Shown here one piece after another: positions 1-6,546 of a stretch of 9,771 nucleotides of DNA. Below the pieces are notes generated by a model. The model ran no database searches. It was not told the DNA's origin and worked only from the letters and a program-made list of their open reading frames with translations. The position numbers and the translations under genes were made by a program. Numbering within the stretch: the stretch's first letter is position 1; every line of letters starts with the position of its first letter. The stretch is from Chitinophagaceae bacterium (lineage in GTDB: Bacteria; Bacteroidota; Bacteroidia; Chitinophagales; Chitinophagaceae): the NCBI GenBank assembly GCA_947489175.1, contig CANLED010000056.1, positions 1-9,771 on the forward strand, given 5' to 3'.

Positions 1-870
1 TTGTTGAATTCTTTAGAAGGTTATGCCATCACTGGTATCGTAATAGAAGGTGCAGATCATGAGTTCGCAACGCTCAAGGGCGTAGTTGAAGATGTTACAG
101 AAATCATTCTTAACCTGAAACAAATCAGGTTCAAAAAGATCCTGGATCATGACGTACAAACAGAAAAACTTAGTATTAATATCAAGGGTAAATCTGATTT
201 TACTGCTGGTATGATTGATGAAGTTACAGGAACTTTCCAGGTAATGAATCCTGAATTGTTAATATGTACCATGGATCCTTCCGCTAAACTCAATATCGAA
301 CTTCATATTTCTAAAGGTAGAGGTTATATTCCTTCTGAGGATAACAGGGTAAAGGATGCAATCTTTGGATTTATTCCAATTGATTCTATTCATACTCCTA
401 TTAAAATGGTGAAATACGCTATCGAAAATACGCGTGTTGAACAACGCACTGACTTCGAAAAATTGTTGCTTGATGTTGTTACGGATGGTACCATTCACCC
501 TGAAGAGGCTGTAAAGCAAGCTTCAAGAATCTTAATTCAACACTTGATGATCATAACTGATGAAAACATCACTTTTGATAACAAGGAAGAAAAGAAAGAA
601 GATTTGGTTGATGAGCAAACACTTCAGCTAAGAAAAGTACTGAAAACACCTTTGGAGGATTTAGATCTTTCAGTACGTGCATTCAATTGTCTTAAAGCCG
701 CAAAAATCAATAGCCTTAGCCAACTTGTTCAATATGAGCAGGAAGATTTGATGAAGTTTAGAAACTTTGGACAAAAATCCCTTTCAGAAATCGAACAAGT
801 ATTGAATGAAAGAGGACTCCATTTTGGAATGGACCTTGCTAAGTTAGGTATTGATGTAGATGAATTTTAA
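1..870 (+). CDS. rpoA: DNA-directed RNA polymerase subunit alpha, 5'-truncated by the window
   Basis: This is the alpha subunit of RNA polymerase, which forms the dimer that nucleates core enzyme assembly and contacts promoter UP elements and activators. The first visible residues (LNSLEGYAITGIVIEG) match the alpha N-terminal domain about 40-45 residues into the usual protein, so the gene starts before the window and the TTG at base 1 is not its start codon. The visible part has 289 residues. The N-terminal dimerisation domain runs to about residue 185. An acidic linker (about 190-205) follows, then the C-terminal domain at about 208-275. That domain contains VRAFNCLK (R226 and N229, equivalent to the DNA-contacting R265 and N268 of E. 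coli) and the helix-hairpin-helix motif NFGQKSLSEIEQVL. rplQ follows after 70 bp, as expected for the end of the alpha operon. Identification is certain; only the 5' end is missing. Confidence 0.97.
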   Translation: MLNSLEGYAITGIVIEGADHEFATLKGVVEDVTEIILNLKQIRFKKILDHDVQTEKLSINIKGKSDFTAGMIDEVTGTFQVMNPELLICTMDPSAKLNIELHISKGRGYIPSEDNRVKDAIFGFIPIDSIHTPIKMVKYAIENTRVEQRTDFEKLLLDVVTDGTIHPEEAVKQASRILIQHLMIITDENITFDNKEEKKEDLVDEQTLQLRKVLKTPLEDLDLSVRAFNCLKAAKINSLSQLVQYEQEDLMKFRNFGQKSLSEIEQVLNERGLHFGMDLAKLGIDVDEF

Positions 871-898
871 TTAACCCTTAAAGGGTATTTATAAACAA

Positions 899-925
899 AG
901 CTGAAATTCCTGACACGGTTCAGCT
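899..925 (+). promoter_or_regulatory. Hairpin in the rpoA-rplQ spacer
   Basis: A perfect 7-bp stem (AGCTGAA at 899-905, TTCAGCT at 919-925) encloses 13 nt in which CC (909-910) can also pair with GG (917-918), leaving a 3-nt bulge. It has no T-tract, so it is not an intrinsic terminator. It ends 15 nt before the rplQ start, close enough to influence ribosome entry. A role in processing or translational control of L17 is inference only. Confidence 0.4.
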
Positions 926-940
926 ATAAAACCAAATGTC

Positions 941-1468
941 ATGCGTCACGGAGATAAAATCAATAATTTAGGTCGTACTAAGTCACACAGGGTGGCTATG
1001 ATGAGTAATATGGCTAGCCAGCTTATTACATACAAGCGTATTGTTACAACCCTTGCGAAAGCAAAGGCTTTGAGAACATACATTGAACCTCTAATTACCA
1101 AAACTAAGAAGGATGCTTCTAAAGAACAGATTATGCATAACCATCGTTTGGTTTTTGCACATCTGAACGATAAAGCAGCTGTGAAAGAACTTTTCACAGT
1201 AATCGCTCCTAAAGTTGCTGGTCGCCCTGGTGGATACACACGCATCATCAAACTTGGAATACGATTAGGGGATAATGCAGAAAGAGCTATGATTGAATTG
1301 GTTGATTTCAATGAAATCTACGGAAAGGGTAAAGGTACATCTGCTGCACCTGCTAAAAAGACAAGAAGAAGTGGTGGTTCCAAGAAAAAATCTGAATCGG
1401 CTTCTGCTGAGGAAGAAACAATTACTGGTACAACTGAAGCTACTGCTGAAGAAACCGCTGCTGAATAA
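941..1468 (+). CDS. rplQ: 50S ribosomal protein L17 (bL17) with extended C-terminal tail
   Basis: This is a large-subunit ribosomal protein located near the peptide exit tunnel. The start MRHGDKINNLGRTKSHR and the segments TLAKAKALRTYIEPLIT and GGYTRIIKLGIRLGDNA are the family's hallmark blocks, and the core ends at about residue 125 (IELVDF). The protein is 175 residues long against roughly 120-130 for the core family. The extra part is a tail rich in Ala, Lys, Ser, Thr and Glu: residues 128-150 are strongly basic and 152-175 strongly acidic. Such tails are common on Bacteroidota L17 proteins. The ATG at 941 is fixed by the conserved MRH start; there is no obvious Shine-Dalgarno sequence. 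The gene is probably cotranscribed with rpoA and is followed by a strong terminator. Confidence 0.97.
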   Translation: MRHGDKINNLGRTKSHRVAMMSNMASQLITYKRIVTTLAKAKALRTYIEPLITKTKKDASKEQIMHNHRLVFAHLNDKAAVKELFTVIAPKVAGRPGGYTRIIKLGIRLGDNAERAMIELVDFNEIYGKGKGTSAAPAKKTRRSGGSKKKSESASAEEETITGTTEATAEETAAE

Positions 1469-1492
1469 AAAAATGTTCATAAGTTATTTTAT

Positions 1493-1525
1493 AAAAGGCA
1501 GGTCGTTTGATCCTGCCTTTTTTTT
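1493..1525 (+). terminator. Intrinsic terminator after rplQ
   Basis: A 10-bp perfect stem (AAAAGGCAGG at 1493-1502 with CCTGCCTTTT at 1512-1521) and a 9-nt loop run into eight consecutive T residues (1518-1525). This is a textbook rho-independent terminator, placed 24 nt after the rplQ stop. It most likely ends the ribosomal protein operon and lies only 23 nt before carA. Confidence 0.9.
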
Positions 1526-1548
1526 ATTTTGCAATTAAATTAACTTTC

Positions 1549-2658
1549 ATGTCGAATAAAGAAATAGTTAGCGTGCCAGCTCTCTTGGTTTTGGAAGATG
1601 GAATGGTATTTCAGGGGCAATCTTTCGGTAAAATTGGGACAAGCCATGGTGAACTTTGTTTTAATACTGGAATGACCGGCTATCAAGAGGTTTTCACTGA
1701 CCCAAGTTACTTTGGTCAGGTTCTAATTATGAACAATGTACATACGGGGAATTACGGCGTTAAACCTGGTGATGTTGAAAGCAATTCCGTAAAAATCAAA
1801 GGTCTTATCGGAAGGAATCTTGAAGAGCGTTACAGCAGAATTATGGCAACAGATTCTTTGCAAAATTATCTAATTGAACAAGAGGTTGTTTCAATAGAAG
1901 ATATTGACACAAGAGCACTAGTTTCACATATCAGGGAAAAAGGTGCTATGAATTGCATCATATCCTCTGAAAACATGGATGTAGATTCCCTCAAAGAAAT
2001 TTTAGCATCTGTTCCTTCAATGGATGGACTTGAACTTGCTTCTGTTGTTTCTACAAAAGAGATTTATCATGTTGGTGATCCAAATGCTGAAATCCGTATC
2101 GCAGTTCTTGATTTTGGTGTAAAAAGAAACATCATTCAATGTTTAGCTGATCGTGGTGCTTATGTGCGGGTTCATCCAGCTAAGACTAGTTTTGACGAAC
2201 TGTTGCAATTTGATCCACATGGATTTTTTATTTCAAATGGTCCTGGAGACCCAGCTTCAATGGGATATGCTGTTGATACAGTTAAAAAGATTTTAGATAC
2301 TAAGAAGCCTTTGTTTGGTATTTGTCTCGGTCACCAGCTTCTTGCCCTTGCTACTGGCATCCCGACGTTTAAAATGCACCACGGACACAGAGGCTTGAAC
2401 CATCCAGTAAAGAATCTAATGACTGGTGTGTGTGAAATCACTACCCAAAATCATGGTTTTGCAGTTGATGCTCAGGCTATCAGGAATCAAGCAAATACTG
2501 AGGTGACTCATATCAATTTAAATGATGATTCCATTGAAGGTTTTAGGTTGAAAGATAGGCCTGCGTTTTCAGTTCAATATCATCCAGAAGCAACTCCTGG
2601 TCCTCACGACAGCCGTTATCTTTTTGATGATTTCATTAATTTGATAAAAGAGCAGTAA
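1549..2658 (+). CDS. carA: Carbamoyl-phosphate synthase small (glutaminase) subunit
   Basis: CarA hydrolyses glutamine and channels ammonia to the large subunit CarB to make carbamoyl phosphate for arginine and pyrimidine synthesis in the cytoplasm. The 369-residue protein has the N-terminal small-subunit domain (about 8-150; motifs LCFNTGMTGYQEVFTDPSY and GNYG). A class I glutamine amidotransferase domain follows (about 183-365), with the oxyanion motif NGPGDP (230-235), nucleophile Cys259 in FGICLGHQ, and His345 and Glu347 in QYHPEATPGP, so the catalytic triad is complete. The open frame extends upstream to 1507, but those codons overlap the terminator. The ATG at 1549 gives the expected N-terminus and a length close to the roughly 380 residues of E. 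coli CarA. No carB is in the window. Transcription must come from read-through or from a promoter overlapping the terminator. Confidence 0.96.
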   Translation: MSNKEIVSVPALLVLEDGMVFQGQSFGKIGTSHGELCFNTGMTGYQEVFTDPSYFGQVLIMNNVHTGNYGVKPGDVESNSVKIKGLIGRNLEERYSRIMATDSLQNYLIEQEVVSIEDIDTRALVSHIREKGAMNCIISSENMDVDSLKEILASVPSMDGLELASVVSTKEIYHVGDPNAEIRIAVLDFGVKRNIIQCLADRGAYVRVHPAKTSFDELLQFDPHGFFISNGPGDPASMGYAVDTVKKILDTKKPLFGICLGHQLLALATGIPTFKMHHGHRGLNHPVKNLMTGVCEITTQNHGFAVDAQAIRNQANTEVTHINLNDDSIEGFRLKDRPAFSVQYHPEATPGPHDSRYLFDDFINLIKEQ

Positions 2659-2664
2659 TTATAT

Positions 2665-2723
2665 GTTTAGCTGTTTAGGCGTTTAGTTGTTGAGAAATCA
2701 CTTCAGCTGCCTAAACACAACAA
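2665..2723. repeat. GTTTAG 8-bp triplet repeat with palindromic partner
   Basis: GTTTAG occurs three times with an exact 8-bp period, at 2665, 2673 and 2681. The segment TGTTTAGGC (2672-2680) has its exact reverse complement GCCTAAACA at 2709-2717, a 9-bp stem around a 28-nt loop. TTGTTG (2687-2692) also matches CAACAA (2718-2723), an interleaved pairing that would give a pseudoknot if both formed. The arrangement looks like an intergenic palindromic repeat family member rather than a plain terminator: the nearest T-run (2728-2733) is well beyond the stem. Confidence 0.5.
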
Positions 2724-2754
2724 GAGATTTTTTGTATTAAGAAAGAGAAGAAGC

Positions 2755-3180
2755 ATGAAAAAAATTGCAATCATCAACGGTCCGAATTTAAATCTTCTTG
2801 GAAAGAGGGAGCCTGGCGTGTATGGCAACGAAGGCTTTGAATCTTTTCTTTCAAAGCTAAAGGTAGACCACCCTGATGTGATGCTTGAATATTTCCAAAG
2901 TAATATTGAAGGTGAAATTGTTGATTTTATACAGCAAGCGGGTTTTTCTTGCGATGGAATTGTGCTAAATCCTGCTGCTTATACACATACTTCTGTGGCA
3001 ATTGGGGATGCCATTGCTGCAATTCCAGCCCCAGTTATCGAAGTTCATATTTCAAATGTTCATGCTAGAGAAGAATTTCGTAAAATTTCCCATGTGTCAG
3101 CTAAAGCAAAGGGCACAATCTGCGGTTTAGGCCTCGAAGGGTATTCTCTTGCAATAAACTATCTTAAAATGAAAAATTAA
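2755..3180 (+). CDS. aroQ: 3-dehydroquinate dehydratase, type II
   Basis: This enzyme dehydrates 3-dehydroquinate to 3-dehydroshikimate, the third step of the shikimate pathway to aromatic amino acids. The 141-residue product matches the small dodecameric type II class, not the Schiff-base type I class. It has the opening motif INGPNLNLLGKREP (Arg18) and the catalytic Tyr23 in the flexible lid (PGVYG). It also has Asn72 in LNPAAYTHTSVAI, His98 in EVHISN and Arg105/Arg109 in HAREEFRK. All expected active-site residues are present. The purine-rich AAGAGAAGAAG just before the ATG may act as a weak ribosome binding site. The last codons and the stop overlap the left arm of a 7-bp repeat array, so the extreme C-terminus (KMKN) may be shaped by that element. 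It stands alone, with repeats on both sides. Confidence 0.96.
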   Translation: MKKIAIINGPNLNLLGKREPGVYGNEGFESFLSKLKVDHPDVMLEYFQSNIEGEIVDFIQQAGFSCDGIVLNPAAYTHTSVAIGDAIAAIPAPVIEVHISNVHAREEFRKISHVSAKAKGTICGLGLEGYSLAINYLKMKN

Positions 3181-3286
3181 GAATGAAGAATGAAAAATTG
3201 AACAGCCCATGTTTGATGGCTGTTATATTCTTCATTCTTCATTCTTCATTTTTCATTCTTCATTTTTCATTCTTCATTTTTTATTT
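3168..3286. repeat. Inverted array of 7-bp TTCATTY units with central hairpin, between convergent genes
   Basis: The right arm (3231-3279) is seven exact tandem copies of TTCATT(C/T), with a degenerate eighth copy at 3280-3286. The left arm (about 3168-3202) holds the same unit in reverse complement: AATGAAA, AATTAAG, AATGAAG, AATGAAA, AATTGAA. Bases 3179-3194 pair perfectly over 16 bp with 3231-3246. Between the arms is a 7-bp hairpin, AACAGCC (3201-3207) with GGCTGTT (3218-3224). The aroQ stop (3178-3180) and the stop of the minus-strand gene (3281-3283) both fall inside degenerate copies. The folded structure with T-rich flanks could serve as a bidirectional terminator. Confidence 0.8.
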
Positions 3287-5785
3287 GAGTTTCCCCACAA
3301 ACAAGCTCCTTCCATGGGTTCCAAGAACGATTTCATTTTCTCTCTCCTGAATAGCTATATCATGAATAGGCAATGAAGCAGGTAAGCCATTCACAAATTG
3401 ATTGAATATGATTCCGCCATCAGTACTTACATAAGCTCCGCCATCTGTACCAATATATAATGTATTTTCAGATTTAGCATCTTCTCTAATTACATTTACT
3501 GATTCCATCGGCAAGTCTGCGCCTATTTTTTTCCAGGTGGCACCAAAATCATCACTGCAATATACGTATGCATTGAAATGGTCGTCTCTATAACCATTTA
3601 GCGTTACATAAACCCGGCTTTCTTTGTATCTTGAAGCAACTACTCGACTTATATAAAGCCCTTCAGGAAGACTTCCTAAACCTTTTTTATCTGGTACGCC
3701 AATTTTTGTCCAGCTATTGCCACCATCTCTCGTCAATGATACCACACCATCATCACTTCCTGTATAAATCAACCCAAATTTTAAAGGTGATTCACTGATG
3801 GTAGTTAAGGTGCCATAGGGAATATCTCCTGCTTTTTTTCCATTGGTTAAGTCCTGACTGATTTTTTCAAATTTTTCACCTTTGTTCATGCTTCTAAATA
3901 GCATGTTGGATCCCATATACAAGATGTCCGGATTGTGCTTTGATAGCAATATTGGGGTTTGCCAATTCATCCTGTTTTTGGGTTCTTTCATGCCAGCAGA
4001 GGGGAGTCTTAAATATTTGGATTCAGCTGCTTTTTGTTTATTGATTCTGGCATAAAATCCAAACTGAGATCCGCTGTACACAACATTATGATCTCTTGGA
4101 TCAACCTGAACTTGCATGCCATCTCCACCATTCAAACTTTTAAAAGCATATTGTCCATTGTCTACCCAATCTGTTGATTCTTTATTTGTTGATGGCCCAT
4201 ACCAAGATCCATTGTCTTGCAAGCCTCCATAAACATTGTACGGTTTTTCATTATCCACTGCAATGGCATAGTATTGTCCAACAGCTGGTGTATTTGCCTT
4301 AAACCAATTCAACCCAGCATCGTACGAAATATTGCAACCTCCATCATTCCCCGCAATGATATGGTCGTCTTTGGCAGGATTCATCCATATAGAATGCCAA
4401 TCTGCATGGGTATTCCCCTTGTCCATCACCCTGAAAGTCTTTCCACCATCTGTTGAAATATCAGCACTAAATCCTGTAATAGCTATTTTGTTTTCGTTTT
4501 GGGGTGATACAAAAATCTTTCCAAAATAATATCCATAAGTATTGTAGATGGACAATGGCTTTTCGTGCGTTTTCTTCCAAGTTAGTCCCGCATCATTGCT
4601 CCTGTAAACCTCACAGCCATGTATTTGATTGGCTGTTGGACCAGCATTTTCATCGAACAACATTGTGTATAATTCTGTTGGAGTAATTTTATTTTTTTCA
4701 ATGGCCTCTTTCATTGTGTTGGACGTGTAGTCACCAGAAAGTCCATTCATTCTGATAAACCGATCTAAGGCAACATTGCTGTATGCCAGCATCGATTCTT
4801 TTGGCATATTTTTTAAATCCTTTATCGCAATTCTTCCTGTATCCGCCTTAGCCGTATCTGGCTTTAGGTTGTAATTGTCTACAACTGCATAAACGATAGA
4901 GGGATTTTTTGGAAATACAGCAAGTCCTATTCTTCCGATTCCTTCACCTTGTGGGAAACCAGATCCTGCATTGGTAGTGATTTTCCAGGTTTCTCCTCCG
5001 TCATTGCTTTTGTAAATTCCAGACCCCAATCCACCTTCAACAAAATTCCAAGCTTTTCTTGTTTTCTGCCACGTTGCTGCATACACTTCTTTTGGATTGG
5101 TTGGGTTGATGTCCATTTCAACCGCGCCTGTATTTTCATTTACAAAAAGAGTTTGCTTCCAGCTTTTTCCTCCGTCTGTTGTTTTGAAAACTCCTCTCTC
5201 TTTATTTGGGGTATAAAGATGTCCGAGCGATGCTACCCAAACTGTTTTTGAGTCTGTTGGGTGCAACAATATTTTTCCGATATGATGTGTTTCTGGCAAT
5301 CCAAGGAACTCCCAGCTTTTTCCATTGTCAGTACTTTTATATACACCCAATCCTGCATAAGAGGAGCGACTGCTGTTCACTTCACCAGTGCCTACCCAAA
5401 TGGTGCGTGTTTTCCAATCAACGGCAATGTCTCCTATGCCTATGAATGCCTCTTTGTCGAATATCGGAACAAAACTTTGTCCATTATTTTTTGTATGCCA
5501 TAGTCCTCCTGTTGCATACGCCACATAGAATTCTGTTGGATCAGCTGGATTTACTTCAATGTCATCCACCCTGCCACTCATGATTGCTGGACCGATGTTC
5601 CTAAAAGCGATGTCTTTAACTGGACTGCTAGCAGCTTTTAACGCTTTAGTTTGCATGCTTTTATACCTTTCTTCCCCATTGCTAGCTTTGGGTTGTGAAA
5701 AAGCGCTTAAATTTAGGTTTGTGAGGATGGCAAGAAAAAATATCTTGGCTAATAAACAACTTTTAAGGATCTGTTTGGATAACAT
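3281..5785 (-). CDS. Secreted BNR-repeat / sortilin (VPS10)-like beta-propeller protein
   Basis: The 834-residue protein begins with a hydrophobic signal peptide (about 1-30, likely cleaved near AFS-Q) and is probably exported. Immediately after comes the family signature GPAIMSGRVDDIEVNP and GGLWHTKNNG. Asp-box (BNR) motifs of the S-x-D-x-G-x-[ST]-[WF] type recur at about residues 151, 202, 260, 396, 444, 487, 685, 744 and 787, which implies more than one beta-propeller. A stretch at about 305-385 (YNLKPD to LFDENAGP) is an insertion between blades. Bacteroidota relatives are annotated as VPS10-domain or BNR glycosyl hydrolase-like proteins, and their substrates are largely unknown. I see no catalytic evidence here. 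Many relatives carry further C-terminal sequence after the GTHGRS motif, whereas this one stops ten residues after it (the motif ends at about 827), next to the 7-bp repeat array. Function is not assigned. Confidence 0.85.
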   Translation of the reverse strand: MLSKQILKSCLLAKIFFLAILTNLNLSAFSQPKASNGEERYKSMQTKALKAASSPVKDIAFRNIGPAIMSGRVDDIEVNPADPTEFYVAYATGGLWHTKNNGQSFVPIFDKEAFIGIGDIAVDWKTRTIWVGTGEVNSSRSSYAGLGVYKSTDNGKSWEFLGLPETHHIGKILLHPTDSKTVWVASLGHLYTPNKERGVFKTTDGGKSWKQTLFVNENTGAVEMDINPTNPKEVYAATWQKTRKAWNFVEGGLGSGIYKSNDGGETWKITTNAGSGFPQGEGIGRIGLAVFPKNPSIVYAVVDNYNLKPDTAKADTGRIAIKDLKNMPKESMLAYSNVALDRFIRMNGLSGDYTSNTMKEAIEKNKITPTELYTMLFDENAGPTANQIHGCEVYRSNDAGLTWKKTHEKPLSIYNTYGYYFGKIFVSPQNENKIAITGFSADISTDGGKTFRVMDKGNTHADWHSIWMNPAKDDHIIAGNDGGCNISYDAGLNWFKANTPAVGQYYAIAVDNEKPYNVYGGLQDNGSWYGPSTNKESTDWVDNGQYAFKSLNGGDGMQVQVDPRDHNVVYSGSQFGFYARINKQKAAESKYLRLPSAGMKEPKNRMNWQTPILLSKHNPDILYMGSNMLFRSMNKGEKFEKISQDLTNGKKAGDIPYGTLTTISESPLKFGLIYTGSDDGVVSLTRDGGNSWTKIGVPDKKGLGSLPEGLYISRVVASRYKESRVYVTLNGYRDDHFNAYVYCSDDFGATWKKIGADLPMESVNVIREDAKSENTLYIGTDGGAYVSTDGGIIFNQFVNGLPASLPIHDIAIQERENEIVLGTHGRSLFVGKLK

Positions 5786-5850
5786 GTTCTATTAATTGAA
5801 TAATTTTATGTATCCTGCAATTTAAGATTTCTTAACAAAACTATCTACAC
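5786..5850. promoter_or_regulatory. Divergent intergenic region, with a possible -7 element for the minus-strand gene
   Basis: These 65 bp separate two divergent starts and should hold both promoters. On the minus strand, TAGTTTTG (5843-5836) matches the Bacteroidota -7 consensus TAnnTTTG and would give a leader of about 45 nt for the BNR gene. No TTG is visible at the expected -33 distance, so the call is weak. On the plus strand only a near match, TAATTTTA (5801-5808), is seen. Confidence 0.28.
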
Positions 5851-6507
5851 ATGAGTCGTTTATATATATCACTTATTTTTTGTTTTCTTTTTTCAGCTGC
5901 TCAGAGTCAAGCGTGGCTTGATTATTCACTTACACCCAATGGAGATACCATCAATCGGTTGGACAAACAAAAAAAGAAGCAAGGTCCGTGGGTTATTCGA
6001 CTAGAAGAAGTTAGGGGAGAGAAAGGATACGAGGAAGAAGGGTATTTTTTGGATGATAAAAAAGAAGGTGCATGGAAGCGGTTTAGTTTGATGGGAGATT
6101 TGATAGCCAGGGAAGCTTACAAATGGGGATACCGTGATGGTAAGCAGGAATATTATACAATTATGGGCGATCTTGTTAGAGAAGAAAGTTGGAAATCTAT
6201 AAATCCGATCAATCCATATGATACCATCATTGTGCCTGACATCGATAAGCCTGATGTTATGGTTGAGAAAGTTATCAAGCATGAATCCGCAGAAATCAAA
6301 CACGGCATTTGGAACTTTTACAATACATCAAACGGTACAATCGTAAAAACAGAGAAGTATTTTTTTGGTAAGTTGGAAAAAGGACAAAATGAAATGAAAC
6401 CATCAATACCAACTCCTTTAAAGAAAGATCCTACTGTTCCCCAGAAAGTATTGCCTAAAGAAGTTCAGGCATGGGAGAAAAACAAAAAGTCAAAAGGAAA
6501 AGGATAG
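5851..6507 (+). CDS. Exported MORN-like repeat protein of unknown function
   Basis: The 218-residue product starts with a signal peptide (MSRLYISLIFCFLFSAAQSQ, cleavage near residue 19 or 20), which suggests a periplasmic or outer-envelope location. Cys11 does not sit in a convincing lipobox. The body carries MORN/YwqK-like units with the pattern G-x-W-x-x-[FY]-x-x-x-G-x-[LI]-x-x-E. They occur at about residues 45-72 (QGPWVIR), 73-97 (GAWKRFSLMGDLIAREAYK), 99-115 (QEYYTIMGDLVREESWK) and 151-177 (HGIWNFYNTSNG). The middle two are near-duplicates sharing MGDL[IV][AR]E. The C-terminus from about 185 is Pro/Lys-rich and ends in a basic tail (KNKKSKGKG). Database relatives of such repeats are sometimes named after the YwqK antitoxin, but no toxin partner is visible here, so I do not claim that role. 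Confidence 0.75.
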   Translation: MSRLYISLIFCFLFSAAQSQAWLDYSLTPNGDTINRLDKQKKKQGPWVIRLEEVRGEKGYEEEGYFLDDKKEGAWKRFSLMGDLIAREAYKWGYRDGKQEYYTIMGDLVREESWKSINPINPYDTIIVPDIDKPDVMVEKVIKHESAEIKHGIWNFYNTSNGTIVKTEKYFFGKLEKGQNEMKPSIPTPLKKDPTVPQKVLPKEVQAWEKNKKSKGKG

Positions 6508-6546
6508 ATTTATTCTTCGGTTGTGCAATTTGGGCAATTGGTTATT

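Noticed and set aside
936..971. Eleven-codon ORF overlapping the rplQ start out of frame
   Set aside because: Such short overlaps arise by chance in A-rich leaders and there is no ribosome binding site or repeat of the pattern to support it.
1293..1538. Plus-strand open frame overlapping the end of rplQ
   Set aside because: It is a frame-shifted reading of the Lys/Glu-rich L17 tail and runs through the terminator; no homology or initiation signal.
1507..1548. Upstream in-frame ATG that would extend CarA by 14 residues
   Set aside because: It lies inside the terminator hairpin, and the added residues are encoded by the T-tract; the ATG at 1549 gives the expected N-terminus.
3231..3286. CRISPR-like array
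   Set aside because: The units are 7 bp and tandem with no spacers, so this is a microsatellite-type array, not CRISPR.
4217..5795. Several plus-strand open frames (60-100 codons) opposite the BNR gene
   Set aside because: Antisense shadows of a well-supported gene with typical Asp-box repeats; their products look like nothing recognisable.
5851..6507. Toxin-antitoxin reading of the YwqK/MORN-like gene
   Set aside because: The protein has a signal peptide and no adjacent toxin gene; the antitoxin name in databases is transferred by repeat similarity.
6526..6540. CAATT/AATTG hairpin between the convergent MORN-like and SGNH genes
   Set aside because: Only a 5-bp AT-rich stem and no T-tract, too weak to call a terminator.
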